Part shown: piece by piece, positions 56,468-63,976 of the stretch
How the letters are laid out: each line of letters opens with the position of its first letter
Numbering within the stretch: the stretch's first letter is position 1
From: Phenylobacterium sp. Root700
GTDB lineage: Bacteria; Pseudomonadota; Alphaproteobacteria; Caulobacterales; Caulobacteraceae
Length of the DNA: 63,976 nucleotides
Assembly (NCBI RefSeq): GCF_001429025.1
Contig: NZ_LMHT01000028.1
Location: forward strand, 1 to 63,976
Reading direction: 5' to 3'
Translations under genes and position numbers: made by a program
The notes under the pieces: generated by a model
Told to the model about the DNA's origin: nothing
The model's input: only the letters and a program-made list of their open reading frames with translations
Database searches by the model: none

Positions 56468-57339
56468 GCAGATTTCTCCCGACGTCCGAGGGCAAGAGAC
56501 ATAACGTTGTCCACAAGGAACACCAGCAAGAGAGCAGACGTGAACAGCAGCATCCCCGCCGCCATATGCAGGAAGCCTTGCGCTACCGCGTCACCGAAGA
56601 AATAGGTGAGCAACACTAACGTCGAAACGCGAATTATGTTCGCCACTACGGCAATCGGAATGACCAAGCAAACCAAAAGCAGCGAATACTTCCATGATGC
56701 GTTGCGTTGAAGGTAAATGTAGAAGAGGCTGATCGCCACCAGTCCGGTAATTGAATTCATCCCGGAGCAAGCGTCTTCCACCAAAAGTTGATACTGAGCC
56801 ACCATCAGGGTCACGCCTTCGCGAAACACCGGCACCCCAACGGCCTGTAGACCGACTGTTGAAATATAGGAAACGAAGAGTTTCAGTGGTGCAGTGATAC
56901 CATCAATGAACCAGCCTGGAGGCGGGATCAGAAAGGCTAAGTAAAACAGGGGAAACCAGGTCTTCAGCATCGCTTTGACGCCAAAGTGTGTATGCATCAT
57001 AGCAAGAGCTACACCGTAGAGGCCTGCGACCTCGAGACTGATAAAGTCATAGGCGCGGCCAAATACATAGGTCGGCAGAGCGAACACGAGCATCAGCATC
57101 GTGATCCATGATTTACCTGGGCGTGCGATTTCTCTGAGTTCAGGTATCTTTCGCCAAATCAACCAAGCGCCGGTGACCAGCACAATTGGTCCATGAGCCC
57201 CGGCCTCTCTTGACCAGACCTGCTCACCAAGGGTTTTTGCCGTCGGAATCGCCATGACCGCAAGCGCGACAATCAGCGGCCACGACGACCACCATTTGAA
57301 GCCCGCTCCATTTTCAATTCGCGAGGCGGCCGATGTCAT
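56464..57339 (-). CDS. Exosortase (probably V type)
   Basis: A 291-residue membrane protein with about eight helices. The catalytic cysteine protease-like site is complete: Cys191 (EDACSGMNSITGL), Arg237 (VVANIIRVSTLVLL) and His258 (FLHMAAGMLLF). Exosortases cut the PEP-CTERM signal and pass the protein to the cell surface, linked to EPS export. Without the EpsI domain fused at the C-terminus it is a short type; the neighbouring small accessory protein suggests class V. ATGA overlaps on both sides show coupled translation within the export operon. Confidence 0.92.
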   Translation of the reverse strand: MTSAASRIENGAGFKWWSSWPLIVALAVMAIPTAKTLGEQVWSREAGAHGPIVLVTGAWLIWRKIPELREIARPGKSWITMLMLVFALPTYVFGRAYDFISLEVAGLYGVALAMMHTHFGVKAMLKTWFPLFYLAFLIPPPGWFIDGITAPLKLFVSYISTVGLQAVGVPVFREGVTLMVAQYQLLVEDACSGMNSITGLVAISLFYIYLQRNASWKYSLLLVCLVIPIAVVANIIRVSTLVLLTYFFGDAVAQGFLHMAAGMLLFTSALLLVFLVDNVMSLALGRREKSA

Positions 57340-58040
57340 GACTTGGCCTCAACCAGGACCGTTCCGATAACATGAGCCCGATCCTCACGGAGTTGAGAAG
57401 CTAGAGTCTTGATGTCATTAACAAAACTACGATGTTTCTTAGCCACGATCATGCTGTAGCCAGCAACTGTACTGATCCGTCGTCCATCAGCGCAGCTGTT
57501 TGCTGGAGGAGTATCAATGATCGTCAGATCATAGTCACGCAGGCACCGTTCCACGACCTCTCCAAACCGATCGCTCGCGAGCAGCTCCTGGGCCCTCCCC
57601 GATACCTCACCAGCGAACATCACCGAGAGATTGTCGACAACATCGCCCTGAATATTCGCCGAAAGGTCGATCACTTCGCGTTCAAGGCATTGGCTCAGCC
57701 CCTCGACCGCCAGCGACGGCCGGATGAAGTTGTCGACTTGAGCGTTGCGCAGATCCCCATCGATCAGCAGAGTCTTGGTCCCAATCTGAGCCATCGCAAC
57801 CGCCAAGTTCACGGCTGTGAATGTTGCCCCCACCCCCCCGCTGGCGGCGCAAATTGCCAGGCCCCGACGGCCATCCTCCAGGTGCTGGGCCATGATGTGC
57901 GTACGCAGCATTCGGATGGCCTCGGCGCGCGCGCCCTTTGGCTCCGACAGCATCACGACCTCCGGCGAAAAGCCGAAAGTCTGGCGCAGTTCAGCGGGTT
58001 CAGCGATCATCCCATCCATCAGATGTGCTTTCTGGCTCAT
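57336..58040 (-). CDS. BY-kinase/ParA-like ATPase with altered Walker A
   Basis: A 234-residue protein of the CpsD/CapB tyrosine-kinase fold: EAIRMLRTHIM, then CAASGGVGATFTAVNLAVAM at the Walker A position, Walker A' TLLIDGD, and LTIIDTPPANSCADG. The Walker A lysine (GxGK[ST]) is replaced by Ala72 and there is no C-terminal tyrosine cluster, so classic autophosphorylation is doubtful. It probably still partners the Wzz-type co-polymerase to control chain length. It is coupled by ATGA overlap to both neighbours. Confidence 0.85.
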   Translation of the reverse strand: MSQKAHLMDGMIAEPAELRQTFGFSPEVVMLSEPKGARAEAIRMLRTHIMAQHLEDGRRGLAICAASGGVGATFTAVNLAVAMAQIGTKTLLIDGDLRNAQVDNFIRPSLAVEGLSQCLEREVIDLSANIQGDVVDNLSVMFAGEVSGRAQELLASDRFGEVVERCLRDYDLTIIDTPPANSCADGRRISTVAGYSMIVAKKHRSFVNDIKTLASQLREDRAHVIGTVLVEAKS

Positions 58041-59404
58041 GCTTTGGCCAATTTTCCGGTCGATGGAGGACGCCGACGATGAGGCAATTTTGGAATTCGA
58101 GCATGCCGTTCCCCGCTCGGCCCCTCGTCAATCACAGCGAGTAGGGGGACATCGATCGAGTTTTGCAGATCTTCGACGCTGCGAACTCGGCGCCCGAGAA
58201 GTTCAAGGAGCAATGATAGCAAAATTCCGAGCCCAAAACCGAGCGCTAGCGCACCACCAAGGATCAGCGGCTTATTGGGGAAGCTCGGCCGCTTTGGCGT
58301 TACAGACTCACCGAGCACACTGATCCCGGAATCTGCAACAGAAGCTTCCCGACGGAGCTCGGCGATGCGAGCCATCGACTTATTGTATTGATCGCGCCGC
58401 AAATTCACTTCCGACTGAAGCTGGGTCAGCTTTTCGATCTGCTCGCGCTTCTGGATAACTCGTGAGGTTTGAGAAGCAACCTCACGCTGTAGAATGCCAA
58501 CGCTGGCGCTGGCGGCGCTCGCGGCCGCATTGGCGGCCGCACGCGACGCGGCCATTTCCTGTGCGGCGACTTGGGCAAGGGACGCCCTCTGCGCTCGCAA
58601 CTGCACCATTTGGGGATGATTTGGCCCAAGATTTTGCGCGGCCTGCGCAATGGTGGCATCCAGCTGAGCAAGCTGAATCGACGACGGTGAAGAGATCGGC
58701 ATCGGCGCCGCAACCATCGGCGGGGGGGCGGCCCCTTGGTTGGATAGCGCCCGAAGACGGGCAGTATCGACATCGGTATTGTCAGCTTGCATGACAATGC
58801 CGTGCTCTTTCTCGTAAGCCGTCTTCGCCCCATCGGCCGAATTCAAGAGGGCCTGCTCTTGCCGGGCTTGGGTTTCGTACCAGTCGGCAGTCCGAGTGGC
58901 CTCTCGCCGTCGCGTGTCGAGGGTAGACTCGATATAGGCGTTGCGAAGCGCATCAGCCATCGACTTGGCTTCACTGGGCGTGCTCGCCCTATAACCGATT
59001 TCCAGAATATTCGTGCCGTTCACGACAGTCACGGTTGTACTATCGATAATCCTTTGCGCGAGCCAACGGCGCATGTCCATGCCACCATTGTCAGTCGTCT
59101 GATACCGCGTAATAACATCCGGATTGGAGGTCCAATTGAGCTGATCAACGGCCTTGCCCGCTACATCATAATCTTTGATGAGCTCTGTCTGCGTGGCAAT
59201 GTAGGTTCTCGATGCACCACTTGAAATCACTTCGCCAGTGATCGGGTCCGGCTTCAAGATATTGAGCATCACTCTCGACACACCCTCATACCTTGGGGGT
59301 ACGATGATGATCGCGAGCAGCGCACCGAGCACGGTAAAAGTGGTCGTCGCTAGAGTAACCCAGCGTCGCGCCCAGAGAATTCGCAGAAATTGAAAGAGAC
59401 TCAT
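58037..59404 (-). CDS. Wzz/GumC-type polysaccharide co-polymerase
   Basis: A 455-residue inner-membrane protein: first helix WVTLATTTFTVLGALLAIIIVPP, a long periplasmic part with coiled coil (about residues 170-350, ADWYETQARQEQALL..REQIEKLTQLQSEVNLRRDQYNKS), the Pro-rich VTPKRPSFPNKP and a second helix LILGGALALGFGLGILLSLLLEL. It sets EPS chain length and bridges to the OPX protein. An Ala/Ser-rich run (ASRAAANAAASAASAS) sits within the coil. Between OPX (25-base gap) and the kinase-like gene (4-base overlap). Confidence 0.93.
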   Translation of the reverse strand: MSLFQFLRILWARRWVTLATTTFTVLGALLAIIIVPPRYEGVSRVMLNILKPDPITGEVISSGASRTYIATQTELIKDYDVAGKAVDQLNWTSNPDVITRYQTTDNGGMDMRRWLAQRIIDSTTVTVVNGTNILEIGYRASTPSEAKSMADALRNAYIESTLDTRRREATRTADWYETQARQEQALLNSADGAKTAYEKEHGIVMQADNTDVDTARLRALSNQGAAPPPMVAAPMPISSPSSIQLAQLDATIAQAAQNLGPNHPQMVQLRAQRASLAQVAAQEMAASRAAANAAASAASASVGILQREVASQTSRVIQKREQIEKLTQLQSEVNLRRDQYNKSMARIAELRREASVADSGISVLGESVTPKRPSFPNKPLILGGALALGFGLGILLSLLLELLGRRVRSVEDLQNSIDVPLLAVIDEGPSGERHARIPKLPHRRRPPSTGKLAKA

Positions 59405-59429
59405 CTCATAATCCTCCCGCCAAAGCGCC

Positions 59430-60272
59430 CTAAAATAGTCGCTCGCCGACGATCAGTACGTCGCCTGGTTCAATCTTGGCGTCCCCGGCCAACTTGACCT
59501 TCTTTCCGCCTCGATTGACTTCGACCTTCTTATCGGAGCCTGAGGGTGTCAGGCCGCCTGCGCGCGCGATGGCCTGCCGGACAGTTAGATCCGATCGAAC
59601 CGGGAACGTGCCCGGCGATACTACCTGACCAGAAATGTAGAAAACCTCAGCGACAGGCGCAAAAATCTTGTCGCCCGGCGTAACGTAGGGATCCTGGCTG
59701 GAATCGCCTGCCGACAGATCAGCGATCATGTAGCGGCGCTCAGCCCCCTTCTCCGGACGCACGATAAGGAAGTCTGCCGCATTGGCCTGCACACCGCCCA
59801 CCCGCGCTAGGATTTCGGAGAGGCGATAGGCGCGATTGATCGGCACGAGGCTCGGACTGGCGACGGCCCCCAGGACCGTTACATACCGGCTGGCATAGTT
59901 CGAAACCTCGACGTTCACTGCGGGGTTTGCGTAGAATCCCCCCCCCTTCAGCGCGCGGGCGATTTCTCCACCCAGCTCCTTGGGAGTTTTGCCGGAGGCG
60001 ACCAGTTTGCCGACTAGGTTCAACTGGATAGTGCCGTCCGTGTACACTCGGGCCCGTGTCTTGTCGGGCTGCCCGACGATTTCCACATCGATCACGTCCT
60101 CGGGGCCGAGAACATATTCCGTCCCGCCATCAGGCTGAGACACCGAAGGAGAAGGAATCGGCGCGATTGGCGGGGCGGCGCCCGAATTCACCTGGGCGGC
60201 AGCAGCCAAAGGATTGCCGACTATCAGGAGGCTTAGCACAGCGGCGAAATTGGGAACGTGGCGAATAGCCAT
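59430..60272 (-). CDS. Polysaccharide export (OPX/Wza-like) protein
   Basis: A 280-residue exported protein with signal peptide (MAIRHVPNFAAVLSLLIVG..AAAAQ). The Poly_export domain (YVLGPEDVIDVEIVGQPDKTRARVYTDGTIQLNLVGKL) is followed by SLBB-type repeats (VTVLGAVASPSLVPINRAYRLSEILARVGG and ISGQVVSPGTFPVRSDLTVRQAIARAGG). There is no lipobox Cys and no C-terminal amphipathic helix, so outer-membrane passage probably depends on the adjacent barrel protein. About 20 bases after the barrel gene in the same operon. Confidence 0.93.
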   Translation of the reverse strand: MAIRHVPNFAAVLSLLIVGNPLAAAAQVNSGAAPPIAPIPSPSVSQPDGGTEYVLGPEDVIDVEIVGQPDKTRARVYTDGTIQLNLVGKLVASGKTPKELGGEIARALKGGGFYANPAVNVEVSNYASRYVTVLGAVASPSLVPINRAYRLSEILARVGGVQANAADFLIVRPEKGAERRYMIADLSAGDSSQDPYVTPGDKIFAPVAEVFYISGQVVSPGTFPVRSDLTVRQAIARAGGLTPSGSDKKVEVNRGGKKVKLAGDAKIEPGDVLIVGERLF

Positions 60273-60292
60273 GAGCTTCTCTCCGTCTCGAT

Positions 60293-61477
60293 CTAGAAGG
60301 CCACGTCGGCGCTTACACCGATACGCTCGTTCGTATAGTTAAATTGCGGTGCGTTGGTGGTTCTTTCCTCACGCCCTGCACTAACGGTGAAGGCGAGCCG
60401 CTTGCTCTGTTGATAGCGCACGGACCCAAAAACTGACTCGGTTTCGGAGTCTGTCAGTTGATTGATCGGAAGCCCAAGAGCGCCTTCGGCATTTCGTTTC
60501 ACTTTGGCTGCACCGGCATTGACCTTTATCCGCGAACCTAGGTCGTAATCCGCGGAAAGCCGATAAATGTCCGTCAAGTCGTAGGATCGCCCCACGCTTG
60601 TCGACGGCATCACCGAGCGGTCAAAGGCGCCTGAGAACCGCAGGCGATTGCTCGCGCGGTATGACAAATGGGCGGAGTAGGCCGTGATTTCGGATTTCCC
60701 GCTGGACCCCGGTACAACTAGGTGCGGCGTAACTTGGGTGTAGGCCACAGTGACCGATCCCTGTATCCGCGCACCCAACTGACGTTCATAAGTAACGCCA
60801 ATAGCATCCAGATCGTAGCCATCTTCTATGATGCGATGCGGATACTCAGTCTTGTCGCGATTCCCATAGATAGTCAGAACACCAAGTGTCGGACGGCTAT
60901 AGGTGACCCCCAACATCATCGATCTTCGCTCTGAGTCTGACTGCTGAGCAAAAGCAAGATCATTTCTTGCCCAATCTTTTGAAATTGACGCCACAACGCC
61001 GAGCCCAGTCTGACGCGCACATCGCACATCGCCGGCCACTCGGTCGGTCTCGCGAATGTTCTCCACATTTTCCACAAGCGTCGGATCGTCAAACTCGCTC
61101 ACACCGCGGGTGTATCCCCCAGTTAGCGTAACGGCGCACATCCCCACTCGGCCGCGCACACCGCCGGCCACATTGAGCCGCTCACGATCGAGTTTGTCGT
61201 TCTTGTCATAGAATGAGTATCCCACCGCTCCGTTGAGAAAGAGCGCCTGGCGTCCCACAGGCAGCACCGCATCAACGGTCGCCGAAGGAGTGTAAATTGT
61301 GTCGGCAGGTGAAAGCCCACGCAACGCCGCCTGCCCTTTGCTGGTGCGTGCAACGTTCGAGTTGTGTTCAATTCCGCCCTGAAGGCCGAAGTCCAATTTT
61401 CGGACTTCCTGCGCCATTGCTGAAGAAGACAACGCAACCCAAAGGGCTCCGCCGACCGCCAGTTTTCCGTAGATCAT
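60293..61477 (-). CDS. Outer-membrane beta-barrel protein of the EPS/exosortase system
   Basis: A 394-residue barrel: signal MIYGKLAVGGALWVALSSSAMAQ, then about 16-18 amphipathic strands (FGLQGGIEHNSNVARTSKGQ, LFLNGAVGYSFYDKND, GVTYERQLGARIQGSVTVAYTQV, ending GVSADVAF with terminal Phe). Similar barrels accompany XrtA systems and GumB/OPX proteins lacking their own pore. It is the first gene of the export operon; GGAAGGG precedes the ATG, and a sigma-54-type promoter lies about 90 bases upstream. Confidence 0.85.
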   Translation of the reverse strand: MIYGKLAVGGALWVALSSSAMAQEVRKLDFGLQGGIEHNSNVARTSKGQAALRGLSPADTIYTPSATVDAVLPVGRQALFLNGAVGYSFYDKNDKLDRERLNVAGGVRGRVGMCAVTLTGGYTRGVSEFDDPTLVENVENIRETDRVAGDVRCARQTGLGVVASISKDWARNDLAFAQQSDSERRSMMLGVTYSRPTLGVLTIYGNRDKTEYPHRIIEDGYDLDAIGVTYERQLGARIQGSVTVAYTQVTPHLVVPGSSGKSEITAYSAHLSYRASNRLRFSGAFDRSVMPSTSVGRSYDLTDIYRLSADYDLGSRIKVNAGAAKVKRNAEGALGLPINQLTDSETESVFGSVRYQQSKRLAFTVSAGREERTTNAPQFNYTNERIGVSADVAF

Positions 61478-61564
61478 ATCAACGAACCCTTCCCGCCCCG
61501 AGAAAATCAAACTGCCGGATGATGAGGGAGAGATATCTCCCCGATCACGTTCACGCACCTAAAA

Positions 61565-61580
61565 AGCAAGAACTGCGCCA
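61565..61580 (-). promoter_or_regulatory. Sigma-54 (-24/-12) promoter of the EPS export/exosortase operon
   Basis: On the minus strand TGGCGCAGTTCTTGCT has the core TGGC-N7-TTGC with exact spacing. A transcript would begin near 61554, about 77 bases before the barrel-protein start codon. It would drive barrel, OPX, Wzz, kinase-like, exosortase and EpsI genes. Confidence 0.7.
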
Positions 61581-61704
61581 CGGCTGAGGGTTCGCGAAGG
61601 TCATTGGAGACCGCTGGGACGCCAAGACGCTCACCGGTGTTACGGCTGGCCCAGGCATGAGGCCTAGACCGCCGAATCCGCCCGCGCCGCGGGCGAGCGT
61701 CTTG

Positions 61705-62553
61705 TCAACGACGCCTGGAAGCTTGCCTCATCAAGGCCGGAAAACGGCGACCAACATGATATAGAGAACGCGTGATGAAGTGCGAACTGAACGCCTTCGA
61801 CAATAGCGATCCTCCAGACAGAAAGATGATCTCACAGGGCGCGGTGACCCATCGCATTCGGAATGCTCTGGCGTATTTCGCCACAAGGGCTGCGCGGCTA
61901 CGCGCCAATGTCACATCTCGCACGCCGGGGCTGAGATGTTCTATATGAAAATCAATGACATATGACGTGTGGCCCAAGACATCGGCGATAATGCATATAT
62001 CGGTCCCATAGAGATGGAAGCCTGACATATCGCGCGAAAATCCGAGATTGGCGCTTCGCTTGACGACAAGGAAATTCTCATCAAGCCCCCCTACACGTGC
62101 CGGAAGGTCCTCGATCCGTTGGTCCGCGCCATGGGGATCGGTAATCCTGACCGCGAGACGTCCCGGCGAGATCCCGCCAGAATTCCCACATACGGCCCAA
62201 GCCGGATCAAGCGCCTCCAATTCGTCGAGCACGAGATCAAGTCTCGGCCTGCCGTCCGCCAAAAGGAGCACATCCTGGTGGCAAAAAATAACTCGCTCCC
62301 CCCGCGCGACAGAAAGGAACAAATTTAAACCACTAAAGGCGTCATGGGCGTTTGATTTGGAATTGTCCAAATACAAATATTCACAATCATCGCCAAAAAA
62401 ACCGCCCCGCTGAAAGGACTCAAGCATCCCCTCATACTGCGCGGGGCGCGTAACCAGCGTGCATATTGAGTATTTTATCCCATTCCCGACGGAACGTTTA
62501 TCCGCCAATTCGGGTTTATTCACCAAGGGCGGCATTCGGCGCTTCTCATGCAA
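61705..62553 (-). CDS. Glycosyltransferase-like protein (GT2-like)
   Basis: A 282-residue cytosolic or membrane-associated protein: KYSICTLVTRPAQYEGMLESFQRGGF, CEYLYLDNSKSNAHDAFSGLN, then VIFCHQDVLLL where a DxD motif would stand, and GGLDENFLVVKRSANLGFSRDMSGFHLYGTDICIIADVLG. The last part is like GT2_5-type transferases. The metal-binding motif is reduced to QD, so activity is inferred. It is transcribed toward the export operon with a gap of about 230 bases. Confidence 0.75.
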   Translation of the reverse strand: MHEKRRMPPLVNKPELADKRSVGNGIKYSICTLVTRPAQYEGMLESFQRGGFFGDDCEYLYLDNSKSNAHDAFSGLNLFLSVARGERVIFCHQDVLLLADGRPRLDLVLDELEALDPAWAVCGNSGGISPGRLAVRITDPHGADQRIEDLPARVGGLDENFLVVKRSANLGFSRDMSGFHLYGTDICIIADVLGHTSYVIDFHIEHLSPGVRDVTLARSRAALVAKYARAFRMRWVTAPCEIIFLSGGSLLSKAFSSHFITRSLYHVGRRFPALMRQASRRR

Positions 62554-62842
62554 AACGGGTGGTGCGTCGTCTATACCCGTTCAAATGAGAATTTTCATCC
62601 GCGGCGCAAGATCAGACATGTAACGGGGCATTCTCGATGCGCCCCACGCATGACCCGCGGCGAACCGTGGACAACCGCCCCTACGGTCACGCCGCCGACC
62701 AGACCACCAGTTCATGTGCAAAATTTGCCACTAGAAGACCAAGCGCGCTCGGGCGGGAGTCGGCTCCCCCGCCGCGGGACATTTCCGCCGCGCCTCCGGC
62801 ACGAGATTACGACCTCGCGCCGGCCCTAAGCACGATCAGCGA
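62554..62842. other. Intergenic region between RTX protein and glycosyltransferase
   Basis: Close to 290 bases without a convincing gene. I found no sigma-54 site of the quality seen upstream of the barrel gene, and no terminator with a T-run in the direction of the RTX gene. Confidence 0.4.
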
Positions 62843-63976
62843 TTAGAGATAGAAATCACCCGCAACGAGAGTGTGAGCGCCGGTGAGCTGAATCTTCATG
62901 TCCGCCACCCCGTCCCCGTTCACGTCGCCGTATAGCGTGGTGTTGCCGCCAGAGACCTCATATCGCAGTTCCCCCGCAACGCGGTGGAAAGCGCTCGAGC
63001 CGATGAATTTGAACGGGTCATTGGTCGCGGTGAGCACATTCGCGTCGATATCCACCAGGTGGATACGATCCCCTTCAGCGCGTGAAAAATCAACGATCCG
63101 GTCTGTCGAAGAAGCAACCCCAGCGATGATATCGTTCGCCTTGAATACAAAGCTGTCGGCTCCGCCCCCCCCGGTTAGGGTGTCAGAACCCAGGCCCGCG
63201 TAGATCAGGTCATTGCCCGCACCACCAGCAACGATGTCATTGCCATCGCCTCCAGAGAGGGTGTCAGCGCCATCACCACCATTGAGGCTATCGCTACCCG
63301 CTCCCCCGCTTAGGTTATCTCGGCCGCCGCCCCCGGCGAGCGTGTCATTCCCGTCGCCGCCATCAAGCCGATCATCTCCGCCAAGGCCGGACAGGACATT
63401 GTTCCCGCCATTGCCGACGATCGAATTGTCGCCGTCGTTCCCGGTCCCCACGAGACCGCCCGTCGATAGGCGCAGGGCTTCGACGTTGTTGCCCATTACA
63501 TAATCGACAGACGATGTGATGACGTCATACCCAGCATTCGAGTCCTCAATCACCACGTCGCCGCTTGAGTTCACGACATAGCTGTCGTCTCCCGCTCCCC
63601 CGGCAAGGGTATTGCTCCCCGCACCACCGTAGAGGACGTCACTCCCGAGGCCGCCATCAAGCCGATCATCACCGTCCTGGCCGTACAGCGTGTCATTGCC
63701 AGCGCCGCCGGTCAGGACATCACGCCCTTCACCGCCACTGAGCTTGTCCGATCCATCACCACCAACCAGAGTATCCGCGCCAGACGAACCACTGATAGCG
63801 TCACCGTTCGGTCCGGCCTGCACAAACAGCCCGCCAGAAGAGTCGGCGACCGGAGGCGGGGCAACGGGCGACGACGCTTCGGGCGGCGCCACAAACCCAT
63901 GATCGATCATCCACTGCTCTATGGCAGCTTTCCCGAAGTCCGTTACGGCGGTGTTCACCTCGTTGTCGATCTTCGT
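62843..63976 (-). CDS. RTX-repeat secreted protein, C-terminal part (runs off the window)
   Basis: At least 377 residues; the frame is still open at the right edge, so the N-terminus and any catalytic domain are missing. Visible are a linker rich in Pro/Ser/Ala, about a dozen glycine-aspartate nonapeptides (GGDGSDKLSGGEGRD, GGAGNDTLYGQDGDD and others), the insert DSYVVNSSGDVVIEDSNAG, and an M10-type C-terminus from DRIVDFSRAEGD to VAGDFYL. It should bind calcium and leave by type I secretion. The place beside the EPS genes would suit an EPS-acting enzyme or matrix protein. Confidence 0.88.
   Translation of the reverse strand, partial: TKIDNEVNTAVTDFGKAAIEQWMIDHGFVAPPEASSPVAPPPVADSSGGLFVQAGPNGDAISGSSGADTLVGGDGSDKLSGGEGRDVLTGGAGNDTLYGQDGDDRLDGGLGSDVLYGGAGSNTLAGGAGDDSYVVNSSGDVVIEDSNAGYDVITSSVDYVMGNNVEALRLSTGGLVGTGNDGDNSIVGNGGNNVLSGLGGDDRLDGGDGNDTLAGGGGRDNLSGGAGSDSLNGGDGADTLSGGDGNDIVAGGAGNDLIYAGLGSDTLTGGGGADSFVFKANDIIAGVASSTDRIVDFSRAEGDRIHLVDIDANVLTATNDPFKFIGSSAFHRVAGELRYEVSGGNTTLYGDVNGDGVADMKIQLTGAHTLVAGDFYL

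Overview
The window is GC-rich alphaproteobacterial DNA, most likely from a stalked or dimorphic member of the Caulobacterales (Caulobacter/Phenylobacterium type). The evidence is an intact hfaA-hfaB-hfaD holdfast-anchor operon, a perfect CtrA-type box (TTAA-N7-TTAAC), proteins with the alphaproteobacterial PEPxxWA-CTERM sorting tail, and the codon use. The genus is an inference; there is no rRNA or other marker here to settle it.

Left part (about 0.2-36.6 kb) is ordinary chromosome. It holds an Rrf2 regulator, a CBS protein, a rhomboid protease, hfaABD, an M16 peptidase, a Pro/Cys-rich secreted protein, a PAS protein, a GMC oxidoreductase/aldo-keto reductase/TetR group, a MASE1 histidine kinase, an acetyl-CoA hydrolase/transferase, a crotonase, a gamma-carbonic anhydrase and a PhoH ATPase. 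These are followed by a type-I-secreted subtilase with RTX repeats, ilvD with a divergent LysR gene, a CtrA-box-preceded PEP-CTERM protein, an AlkD-like protein, an MFS carrier, cysE, a Nudix hydrolase, a nitroreductase, queF, an SDR and a TorF-type porin. A broken acetyltransferase remnant lies near 28.8 kb and a structured RNA candidate precedes phoH.

Right part (about 36.6-64 kb) is a large exopolysaccharide (EPS) plus exosortase locus. Sugar-nucleotide genes (UDP-GlcNAc 4,6-dehydratase type, UDP-glucuronate 4-epimerase type, TviB-type dehydrogenase, AGE epimerase, rfbB-rfbD-rfbA) supply precursors. A fused Alg14/Alg13-type glycosyltransferase, two or three GT2-like enzymes, a methyltransferase and a hexapeptide O-acetyltransferase build and decorate the chain. 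An outer-membrane barrel, OPX protein, Wzz/GumC-type co-polymerase, kinase-like ATPase, exosortase and EpsI form one tightly coupled operon, next to a second PEP-CTERM protein. A small XrtV-accessory-like membrane protein precedes an unusual three-part fusion (adenylation domain, carrier domain, membrane acyltransferase) and an AAA ATPase. No flippase, polymerase, priming transferase or rfbC is visible, so the pathway must be completed elsewhere.

The most interesting observation is regulatory coherence. The export/exosortase operon and the adjacent PEP-CTERM gene each have a good sigma-54 (-24/-12) promoter sequence, and the accessory/acyltransferase unit has a weaker one. Together with the fused adenylation-carrier-acyltransferase protein this suggests an RpoN-controlled EPS/surface-protein sorting system with its own acyl-modification module. 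Sequence-visible parts are separated from inference in each entry.
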